From Hymenolepis diminuta (taxonomy: Eukaryota; Platyhelminthes; Cestoda; Cyclophyllidea; Hymenolepididae), in contig CAADRB010000006.1 of the NCBI GenBank assembly GCA_900708905.1, positions 1,018,049 through 1,082,048 on the forward strand: a stretch of 64,000 nucleotides of DNA. The letters are read 5' to 3'. Under the pieces are notes generated by a model. It was not told the origin of the DNA. It did no database searches and was given only the letters and a program-made list of their open reading frames with translations. Both the position numbers and the translations under genes were made by a program. Shown piece by piece: positions 23,201-35,200 of this stretch. Each line of letters starts with the position of its first letter. Position 1 is the stretch's first letter.

Positions 23201-26200
23201 CTCCTCAACGTTGCTGAGATTTCTTAGTGTCCTAGATCGGCAATTGTTGGTTGAAGTCTTTATATCTGAGCTTAATGAAAAGCGCTGATACTGATATCTC
23301 AGTGAATTTGAAAATAGAGTTGCTTTTATTTTTTTACTTTGTTAGAGTTTGGCTTATTGCCAGCGTACCGGGTCGACATAAAGGCAACAAAATGAACTCT
23401 TTTGGTCACCTCAAACTTGCTTCTGTAAGTCGGACATTTATAATTTAATAACTGAAATACTCTTTTTATCCATCTGATGCGTCATTTCCTGGCGCATATA
23501 AATGGCCATCAACTTTGTTAACTAATTTCGTCATAAAACAATAAATGTGCACTGCTATTGACATTTAATCGTCATATTTAGCGCCAAAATCTATCGTTTC
23601 ATAACATCAAACAGCCAATTTAGCTCTTTTAGGGTGTTTTCATACATGCTGTGATGCATAGTTGTGTGTGTATTTGGGTAAGTAAATTAATATTAGAAAG
23701 AGAGAAGAAGGTCGCATTCTTTTTGACCAGAATTAACCACTACGGTCGACAATCACGTCACTGGGTGTGAACCGATGGGAATTGATCTCGTGACCTCTGC
23801 CTTGCCAGACATTTACGATGACTGCTCTACTGAAATAACTTCCATTAAGCCATAATTGGTTCTTTTTTCTCTTATGTGTAGCAAATAATTAGAGTTATTT
23901 AATTAGGGAATGCTTTTATTTACCAACGCTGCCTAAATTGACTTTCCATTAGTGTTAAAAAGTGCTAATTGAGCAGAATTAATTACAATCTAGCCATTTT
24001 TATTGATGCGTTTACCCATTGAACCTTACTTAAAAAACGCTTATGAAAAGCTAATAGTCTGGATTCAGAAGAAATAATAGTTTGTTTAACATATCAAAGT
24101 ATCAATTTAAGGAATCGCGACTGGGGAGAATTATGATCAACTAACTGTTCTTTTCACTTCATCAACTCTAAAAAGGCAAACTTTTAATCGATCCTACTTT
24201 ACCACAATTTGTTACAGTTATACCTTTTCCTACTCATTTATATCAGGAACAAATTTTTTAGCGACATTTACATCCCAATTCACGTAAAATTGCCCGAGAA
24301 GATTTAGCTCTGATAAAATGTAACTTGTTTTCGAAAAGATGTCTCCACCATTATCGTTACGATCTGCCTACTAACGACATAATTTAATTTTACCCAATTA
24401 GACAAATTAAGTAATTATGCTAATTGCAATAATTAGGAAACTGATTTAGAAGATTTACATTTGAAATTTTCTGCTTTTAGATAATATGATCCGGTACTGC
24501 GTTAAATTTGTTCCATTTATAATACTAATAACTATTTGTAGTATTTAAAAGTAATTTCAATGGATCAGGGAATACTTGAGTTAATTGATTTTAAATATTT
24601 ATCCTTAATTTAATGTGAAAAGCAATCTTACGCTTACAGAAGCAAAAAGCTTGATATTTTATAATGGGAAGACATTCAAAAATTAAGAACAGTAAACTAG
24701 GTAAGGGATCGAACAATAGTGTAGAGAATGTATCAGACGAGTTCCGGTTTTCTCGGAGTGTCAAGTTATCGATTAATTGGTAGATTCCGCTTCTTCATAT
24801 GCTGTAATAAGGTTTAAATGTTAGTATTCAAACCCTAGGCCACAGAGCAATTTGATGCCCGCTGTATTCCCAGGTTATTAATTACTTAGTTAAAATAAGC
24901 CACTGGTTATGCCAGTTGGTAATGATTAATGCACCAGTAGCATTGCAGTCTGCATGTCTGACAAATTTGAGGGCACGGGTTCCATAGTCATCTGTCAGAT
25001 CTAGTTGATTGTTTGGTTAATTGTACTGATCGAGGAAAGAGGTTCATGAATTTAAGTTTTCCATTATACCTCTGGTAAAGATGAGCTTTTAAAACTTTTC
25101 AATGAGATTAGAACTTATTTTTAGAATAAGGACTTCAATAAAGTCATTAAGCTGTCATTGTTGTGAAATCATGAATTATGTACAATGGAGACCACTGAAA
25201 TGGAGATTATGCACGTGCAATTTAAATATATCTTGCTTTATTTGTAGATACTGGAGAAGATAGAAGTTGATCGTTCTTGGCCCGTTGTCGGTCAGTTTTC
25301 GTCCATTGGATCACTAGGTAGGCAGCCGACACAATGGCTTACAACGGAATGGTCAAGCAGTATGGCTGGCCGTGGTGCTCGAGGTATCCGTCTGGTAGGT
25401 TTTCATTTTCAATGTGTGAGGAAAATGCTTAAATGTCTTATTTGAGCGTAAATTGAATTAGCGTCTAGTCTATTTTAGTCGACCTAAGTCAATGAGAAGA
25501 CAGTGAGGTAAATAACATAGCTTCTATATAACGTACGGATTTACATAAATGTATGCTGTACATAAAGTCAAAATATTGGGACTTGTCGGGACTGGCTTTT
25601 CGCATGGAGAAGGCTAATCAGTGGTTCCTCGTTTAAAACTAAATTAAGATAACTCCAAAGCCCATTTGGAAAAGCTTTTTACACCTAATTTAGCAGAAAG
25701 GTAGTATCACGGGGCCTCCTTGGTGAGAGGCTCGAATTCTGCCATTCCTTTTATTGGCCACAAATAGAATGGTTAGCCATTCCGCTCTCCGATGTGCACA
25801 GACTAGTTTCGAATCCGTAACCTTCTCAGGCGAGCACGTTTTATTTGAGATTTAAATTAGACAAGCATTCATCTGGAATTTTTAGACCTCCGGGACTCAA
25901 TTAGAGAATTCTTGACGCTCTTAGTACTGGTTTGAGCATTTGCATTTGCAATAATTCATCACCATAGTTGCTCTCATACGACTGATTTTCAAACCTCATA
26001 GTGTCGGTAACTTGCCCATAGTGCTTGATGTTATTATTTGTTGTTATTATTATATTATGGTCTATATTGCCTTTGAGAGTATGATCTGTCTCATGAGAAT
26101 TAAAAAATACCCTGCAGGCGAATATAGGATTATGGTAAATGTTATTAGTCTGGGGAAAATCGGTCCTTTTTATTTTAACCAATTTGTTTTCTTTTCATTC

Positions 26201-29200
26201 ATTTGTGATAGTTTATTTGGTCGCACATAAATCTGATTGTACTCATTATTATAACTTGAGAACAATATCGTGTTAATTCCTTCACTCTGAAAACTTGGAG
26301 TTTGCTTTGTACTTGATAATGGGCACTTCATTTGCATAACATATGTAGGGAACACAGATATACGAAGTTTTTGAGCTAACGTGTTCTTTTTTCGTTTCGT
26401 CATGTTTAAGTAATCTAGTAACCTTACTGTACTTAGTTAACGTGTATACAATTAATTAACTGATAATGCATAGTTATTTTAGTGTTAATGAATGAATGTA
26501 AATGAGCAACCTGAATGAACGCAGCTTACGGAGCTCTACCAGCTTAATCTTTGACTATCTCATCCCTATCATATTAGAATTGTAAACTGTTGAATATCAT
26601 GTAAGACAATTTTGCATTCTCAACCGTTGGGAGAAAAAATGGGCAATAATGACTCTTCTTAATTAAGAAAAGGGTTTACAAGCACTGAATTTCGTAGATA
26701 AGCATTCGTGCAATCCAGGAGACGAATCAAGAAATTAGAATTTTTTGTACAACCAAATGCAAAAAACCTTGACTTTGGTCTCAGAACCTTTTTCATCCCC
26801 TTCCCTTTATCATTTATTAGACTTTCTGCTAATCGGTGTCAGCTGCTTTCCACAATTAAATTGCAATTTTTGTATTATTATGAGTGATAATGATAATGAT
26901 AAGTGTAATCTATGCTTATTAATAAGTCTATTAAGTTTAAAAAGTCCTAAGATATGATTTGGATCAGGGATGTATGATTTTCTACATAACATTAGGGAAA
27001 TTGGAAGTCTCGGTTCTGAAACCAACGACTTCTACATGGTTCAAGTTGCGATTGGCATTCTTTATACACATTTGGCACAAACTTCTTCGGGTTTATGGTA
27101 TTTCTATCACTCGCCCACTATCCCGATGAAATTTTAATATATATTCCTGATATCTCGCTATTAATTCCACTTCGTATCTCCTTAATGTGAATGTACTTAG
27201 GACTTTTAATATAGCCCTTCCTTGAACACCCAGGAAGATAAAACTTTTTTGATCTCCTGGAGCGGCAGTTTTTCTCAGATAATTTAAAAGTTATGTTCAG
27301 GTTAAATTTAAATTGATTTCAACTGCCAATATTTCGCACTATCTCTCCCTTAGATAGAGAAATTGGTGATGTCTTCCAAGACATAATTTTAATCATTCTA
27401 ACATTAAGTGTGATATGTATGGGGGATTGTTCAAAGTGGGCAGAGAGAAGGTGTTCTGGAACATTTCAGGCCGAAACGACTTATTTTCACATTCCTCTAA
27501 TGCGATTAGTAGTAGGTCTTCAGATACGAAACTGGAGGTATTTTCTACTTATTTCAACCCGAAACGGTGAATAGAGACAAAGCAGAATATTAGAAAAATC
27601 ACGGAACCTGTTTTAATCCGTTCTAAATCATACTGATTTAAACCAGAAAACAGTATAATAAGTCAATAAGTGGTGAAGAGGGTATAGAAGGTTGTGTATA
27701 TGAAAAATAAAAACTGAGCACCAAAAAGTCTTACCTCTTGAAAATTTTGGAATAATCCTTTTGGTATATAATTCCATTGTGCCATTTTCCCAAGTTCGGA
27801 TTTCAAGTTTTTAATCCCGAAGTCTCTGAGTGAATTTTCGTCAGTGACCAGTCGACAGAACTAAGTATTTGATCGGGCTTCTTGGTACATTCATCTCATT
27901 GGATGGGTCAAAAACAGCTAGGTGATATTTGCTAAAATATTTTAACATAGTTCATGTGTATTTTAATTATTTCCCTCCTTAGTACACTGGCTTCATCTTT
28001 CAACATGGGGAGTAAAATGGAGAGGCTTTTATGAGTTTTTTCAAGCTGTTTTAAGTATTTTAATAAAATTAAGCTAAAAATAGACGCTAAATGATAAGTG
28101 GAAATATGTGGCTAACTCCTAACGAATTTATAAATAAGATTAGGTAGGGTGCTCAGTTATTATTCAGGCGCAATTTTTTAATAATTAAGTGGATTAACTA
28201 AGTCGAAGGACCAATTAATCGATATGTGAGTACATTGGGGTTAGGAGTTGGGGCCTTAGTGTGCCTTGCAGTAAACACAGGCTGACGCATACGTATGCTC
28301 GTCCTAATTGTCACCTCATGGTTTCTTATTGCTCGCTTGTTAGACGAACAAAAAACCCAAAATCAGCCAACTCCTCTCAGCGTACCTCAGTGAGCCCTGT
28401 TAAGCACAAATTCGCTTCAACTCGCACTGGTTTAACGTTTATACCGTACTCTTCTATGTCCTAATTTCTCTTTCTCCCTTTCTCGTTCCCTTACGGTCGT
28501 CCACTTTAAACTTATCCCAACTCACTCCTTGGCCTTCTGACTGGGAGAGGTCACTCAGTTCGTTTTTAGAGAACTCTGTGCTCAACTTTGTCGGATTCGT
28601 GGAGTGGCATTACTGATGGAATTAGAGCTACTTTATTGGCCAACAATGTTACTCTATTGGGCGGATTGACGTATGGTTAAGAATCCATGGATGAGCGGTC
28701 TGCATGCCAGCAAATGTATGTCATGTTTTCGATGCCCATTAGGACACTATCGATAGACCATTGAAGGTGGCCATAATGTCTTCTCTCTTCCCAATAAGAG
28801 TGTTAGGACATATTTAATGCAAATATATTTCTTCCCAAACGAGCAAATAAATGCATGAACTGAGTGTGAAACTTGTGGGACTTTTTGGGAGAAAAATATA
28901 TTTCCTGTTTGTACTTATTATTGCAAACGAGACCTTAAATGGATTAATTTAGAGAAACTCTGCTATGTAGCTCTGATTTCTCTCTGTGTTTTAATGTTTG
29001 AGTATTAAACGGAATCATAAAAGTTCCTACTCGCGTTATTTTACTGATTTTTAATACCTGTAAAGACTAGAGCCAAAATAAACGGTTTGTCTTCGGAAAA
29101 TTTTTACACATTTTTCATTACTGATTAAATCAGATGCTTATAGAAAGGCCTAGTCAATGCAATTTGACATAGTTCTATATGTGGATTTTATTGAAACGTA

Positions 29201-32200
29201 AGTAATAGGAGAATATATATTAAAGAACATTTAAAGAATTTAACAATAGGAGACGATAAAAATCGAATTAATTGTAATAAGGTTTAATTCTTGAGGTAAA
29301 ACAGTAAATATCGATCACAAACATCGCTTTCGAATGGCGATGTTAAAGAATTTTTTGTGGTATCCACTTAAATCGTTCTCTTTGTAAGACTTTATTTCTC
29401 ATCTATTTTATCCATTATCGACGTTTGCTTATAGAATTTTCTCCGTTTTTTACCTTCTGCGTACAATTATGCACATGGTTCATCTCCCGGTTTTTTGGTG
29501 GTCTATTGATTTACTTCGTTATTTGACAGTTGGGTTTCACTCCTCCACAGAATTATAATTTCAGCTTCCCGACTACCACTGCCTCACCTTTGATCTTCTC
29601 TTATAAAATAATCTGTCTTCAACTCCATCTTATTCATGTAATAGCTGAGTTCTTGAAGTCGAACTGGCCACTAGCTTAGTTAATTTTCTTCAACTTACAA
29701 TGGCACCTAAACTAGAGCCCATCTAGCCATTAATGGTCTACTTGCAAGATTATTGTTTATCTCTTGCTACTGACGATTTATTCTCACGGTTGTAGGGCAT
29801 GCTATTCCGACTCTAAAACAAAAGAATGAAAATAGGCAGCATGGTAATCTGCTCAGTAAACTGTCAAAAGAGGCGAATGCATTCAATTCAGGCTACTGGT
29901 CAATAAAGTTTGAACTTTGCTAAGACAACTAAAGGTCAATCCAAGAATTTGAATTTTGGAATATTAGGTCATGTCGTTGTAAACCATACAAAAACTTCGA
30001 CAACCTCATTCATTGGTAAATCAAATAAAATATGACTTTTTAGATACCCTAAATTTATTCTCTACTTCTACTCAATATCTCTTCTATTTCTCTCCTGTGT
30101 TTAGACGCCTTCTCATGGTTAAAAACTACTCTGCTTGTTCGCCTTGTCACTCCTAATTATTAATAATAAAGTACTGTGATCAAGTAACTCTTACTTGGGA
30201 AATCTTAAATATTTGAGGTACTAGATTTAATCATTTCAACCAGGGAATTTTAAGTAAAAGTAATTCTTAATGTCCGTTGCATATTTAATTAAATCTTTGA
30301 TTAAAGATCTTTAATCTTTAATCTTTAAAGATTAAAGACTATTAATCTTTGTCAGCGGAGAGTAGAACTAACTAATGATTTAACCAATGTTTGGTATATC
30401 AGGGATGAATGTACTTCTTATGCATTATTTTATCACAGTGCGTCTTGCTTCTCTAATTTGGATTGGAGTGTGTGGCCCTACATTTACTTTATCAGTGATC
30501 TCGCTTATAATAATTAATGGAAAATTCCCAAAACCATGTAGGAAAGTCATAACAGCACATGATTTAGGTAGAGGGAAAGTATTCTGTAGATGCCCTTATG
30601 AAAAAGTCTACTCTCCCTACTGACACGAATTCACTAGTGCAGTAGGCCATCCACATCACTAGCTGTGTACCAATGAGCATTTATCTCATAATATCAGATC
30701 TTATAGACTTGCAATTTTACCACCGTGTAACCGGTGCAGATTGCTTATATATTTCACTTTTAAAATTAGTCAGAATACTGTAGGATATGGAGTTGATTAC
30801 GATTGTCATGCATAATTACTTTTTAGATTTACCCCTCACTGAAGACAGTTCGTGAAAGTCTTGAGGGTTATGCGGCAGGTGGATGTCTTCCCTACTCCTC
30901 TGGTGTAGCTGCACGACAACCTTGGCTGCGTTTCTTCCTTCACGACTGGGTTGGATGCAATCCTGGCATTTCAAAAGCCGCTCCACATATCAAAAGCTAC
31001 TGTCGGTGTTCGCCTGACGGTGAAAATGTGGCCTGGTTCCTTCTTACTAGGTATGTAATCTCTTTTATCAGCGGCTTTTATTGCTTTTATTAGTAGTATG
31101 TTAGGAAATCCCTTCACTTCGTCTCAAGATGGAAAGTAAGATTTTGGAAGCCTCTTTATTATCATTTAGAAACCGTTTCTGTTTAAACTGGTATAAGGAA
31201 GATCTTTTCGCTACACACAGTTAACGGTTTCTACTGCTAACTGGAACGTCCACAGTATTGAACTACTAACTACGAATTCCGGGATATCTGAAACCCCACA
31301 TCCCGGGCAACTAAATTTCCAGGCACAGTCTGCCCAAAGTTAGAAGGCTGGAGAATAATCGAACACATCTTAGTACAGAGAGGGGGAGTGTTTTGGAGGT
31401 CAGTTTTCCATAGTTTTAACAGAGTTGACTAAACAATTGCGTTTAGGGAAGAATAATAATGGAAAAATCTGGTTATTGCAGCGCAAATTCCATTCAAAAA
31501 TTTTTATGTTGTATGTTCAGAGTAACTGAAGTATCCTGTATTTCTTTTGTGCGCAATCTTTTCTCTGCAATCAAACGTGCATTTAGAAGGGAATTCGGCG
31601 TCGAATATGATAAGAGAAGAAAGGGAAGAAAAAGAGGTAGATAATGCATTTAACTTTATGGAATATCCTTCTCTTCTTTATGTTCAAGAGAGTAAAAGCT
31701 TCCGACTGGAATAAATTTTAGCTTCCCTCAGATCAATGCTTTTTGCCACTCAATGGAAACATTTTGTCTTTTCTTTCCCTTCGTTACTTTCAAAAGAAGA
31801 ATCTGCATTGGACGAAGTTTTAGACTTTGATTCAAAGCTATGATATTTTATTGAAAAAGTTTGCTGATTAAGCATAAAAAGCATATTACCACTGAAGAAA
31901 GGGAATTATACTGGTCGTCGTCATTTAGTGCTGAAGCATTTAGCTAACATTTAAATCAAGCTGGACAGCGCGGAAGCAAGGTGCTAACCAATAAGAATCT
32001 AGCGTGCTGAGGTATACTCGACGTTAGTTCTCATTCTGCTCACTTCCTCCCACCTTTGTATCCTCAAATGCCTCTGGGTCCATCGTTCTATCTTTCATGC
32101 TCTTTTATACCTTTACGATCTACTTATTTATACTACGATAACACCTATTGATAATCTGAACGGTAGTAAAATATCTGGAGTATTTCAGAGTTCTATATTT

Positions 32201-35200
32201 CGGACAGGGTAGAAAAAGTCGGAAGAAGAAAAAAAGGCTTATCAAACCGGAAGAACGCTGTGAATGCCATGAATGGGATTTCATACATCTGCTATGAGAA
32301 GCCATTTAAAATGTATTACCTGCTAAACTACCGGAAATTTCGACTAAAAGAAAGTATGTTTTGTATTGGGAATAAGGCTACTTATACTTTTAATGCATCC
32401 GAAAATGCAATTTACGAATATTATCCACAAATTATTGATTTGTATCTTCCAATTATTATTGGAACTGAAAGTTATAAATAGAATAACGAAATAATAACTT
32501 CAAAACGTAAGGGCTGGATAAAGAACAAGTTTATTAATTGTGAAAGCGTAAATTATGGAATCTTAATTGTCATATCGTATGAGAATTAAGTGCAAAAAGT
32601 GATACACATTGAACAAAATAAGATAATTATATATAATTACATGCGAAATCCTTACTCTGGAAGATAACAAGTGGTACTACATTAAATTATTGAAAGAAAA
32701 TTTCTGTTGTTGAATAATTAAGTTAATGCCAAAAAATCCGTTTATTTATCCCCTTTTAATTTAGCAAGAGCTATTAGGTGTTATAAATCTATTATAATAG
32801 CAGAGACTAAGGTTATTACTGTAGCATAAGCTTCTGATTATAGAAAATAATGAGAAGGTCAACTGGAGATTATGGAAACGAGAGCGAACTAGAAGTAGGA
32901 AATAAAGTCAGAGCAAATCACCTAATCTGAGTTCTTCATTCCTCTTTTTGTCCTTTTTTAACATAAAGATTTCTGATTTCGAACCTCCACATATAAGAAT
33001 AGAATTTCTAGGTTTCTGAATGAGTTCGAGTTTTTACTGTTCCTAATTTAGTGATCTGATACTTTTTCTACTTTCCATGAAGTGTGGGATGACTTTGCAT
33101 AAGAAAGCCCACAAAAATTGTCATTTTTGATAAGAGTTATAAAATTCATCTTTAAAATTAGGAACGTAATGTGGTGTTCAATGTATTTCCTTTTAGCTCA
33201 AATCTATCAAAGGCAGCTTGGGGCTGTTACCAGATGAATAAAACTCAATTCATGATACGGTCCTACGAACTCGGCGTTCTGTTTACACCAGAAATCAATG
33301 AAAATACGGTTGGTCAACATCCCTAACCCTTTTTTTCATCCGCTCCACTTTCAGGCATTTTTTCTTCGTGTCTTTTCCTTGGAGTTTGTGAAAGAAATTG
33401 TGTTTGTCTAAATGTTTGTCAGAGGGTTAATACTACTTTCTGCTAAGCTCATTTATCATAATTAAAGTTCGCGTCAAACATACCAGTTGCACAGAGATAC
33501 ATATAGCTTTAATATTGCATTTAATTTAGAAGGTGGAAAGCGAAATATTAAGCTTAAGCTTTGAAAATTAAAGAAATACTCCTTTAAGTATAAATATTAT
33601 TTGTATTGTAATCCTTTATGAGCGAATTTTTAAATTAAATGGAGGTAAATATTAAAAGGTAGTTACAACTAATTTTTCTTGTGTCTTATTTTTGAGTTCT
33701 GCTTAAATTTCAAGCTAATGTTTTCGCTAAATATGGAGCTTTGACACCGGCGTTTGGTCCTATAAATCTTACTTTTTATTTTAGTGTACTTTTATCTTAG
33801 GAAAAAAATTAATTTTTGATTTTTCAGTCACTTATTTGCATCCGAAATTGCTTAAACCGTATACATTTGCCCTCATTTTTAGTCTGCCAAGCCTGCAACT
33901 CTCAGCGATTTTCCAGTTCCTTACAAACTTCCGCCGGTACCTTATGACGTGGACGGCAAGTTTTTAATATTATCTATCATGTTTGTTTTGTATGATTTAT
34001 GTCAATGATATAAGTATAACGGAGTGGTGTATAACGTCCAGCCTAATGAAGCAGAGACAAGTGAAATTTGATGATTTCGTCCACGAAAGCAAGGTTCTTG
34101 GTGTCCTTTTGGCCTTAGGACATTGAAGGTTTGGGAGTGTAACATCTAGTGTAAAGTTATACTAGATGAGCGAAGGTGTACATTTATTTGTATTTTTAGA
34201 ACCATATTCATTACACGACGTTTCAGATTTATCTGATGGCAAATAAAGATTTGTACCTGGAATCAAATAAGTTTAAAAGATTGGGTAATAATATCATTCC
34301 AATCTTTAGAGTCTCAGAACTCCTAGTTGACATAAGCCAAAATTACTCATAATTAAACTAGTAAAGGCAAATTGTCATAAAATGCTCGCCTAACGAGAAC
34401 TCGATACGTACAGTTAGTGAAATAAGGTCAAGTTTGATCTTAAAAAAATAAATTATACTAAAGAGTGCAAATGGAAAGAACAAATGTAGTTTGTCTATAT
34501 AAGTAAATCAGTTTATCTTGTAACTTACATGCAAATTTGCATTGTCTGTGCTAGCTAACATGATTTATTGTGACTCTCTAAAACGCTGGATCCTGTCTGG
34601 ATTTATAGCTCGAATTTCATCTTTGTAAGTGTTTTGAAGTTACTTCTTATTAAAATTTTAAATAATCATCTGAAGTATTAATGAAGATTTCGATCAATTT
34701 TACTTAGTAAAGTCTTATATTGACTTTAATGGCAAATGGGGTTGTATTATAAGATTTGAGCTTAGTCAGTAATACTTGGGGTAGCTGCAAATCGTGCCTT
34801 ACTCTTGTGATGGACTCACATCTCGATTACAATTATATTACGTTGTAACAGAAGTTCTGTCCAATGTTTGAGCTGTGTTTAGGGCACGATTACTTAATTT
34901 AGCCTGTTAATGTTGTATGCTCATCTATGTTAATTAATGAAATATTATTTCTCTTGCAGATTGCGTGATAATTATCGTTATTAATAACTATTTCTAGGCC
35001 TAATGCATACGCCAAATAAAGAGCATATCAGACATATTTTACTGTTTGAATTTCATCAAGGAAATACGGCAAGCTCAGCAGCAAAAACACTCAAACACAC
35101 TTATGGAAATGTTGTTGAGAATGAAAAGATATGCAGAAGGTGGTTTTCACGCTTCGAAAAGGATGGCAAAATGGGAGGATGTAATTAATAAAAATGGTGA

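Larger units (their letters stand above)
23425..25247 (+). other. TDP1 intron 9 (1823 bp)
   Basis: GTAAGT donor and TTTGTAG acceptor. Holds two SINE copies in opposite orientation (23700-23840 minus, 24905-25085 plus). Nothing else is recognised. Confidence 0.8.
25395..30826 (+). other. TDP1 intron 10 (5432 bp)
   Basis: The largest intron, GTAGGT donor and TTTTTAG acceptor. It contains two SINE copies (25690-25850 minus, 28680-28800 plus), a (GATAAT) tract at 26886-26900 and two overlapping perfect palindromes (30299-30338). Open frames such as 25901-26182 (minus) and 30387-30623 (plus) match nothing convincingly. Confidence 0.8.

Noticed and set aside
30387..30623. Plus-strand frame ending [11 protein letters not shown], which recalls the CDGSH iron-sulfur (CISD) family
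   Set aside because: The spacing after the CxC pair is off by one, the CDGSH motif itself is absent at the stop, and the following sequence does not match. Similarity is limited to about ten residues, so I treat it as chance.
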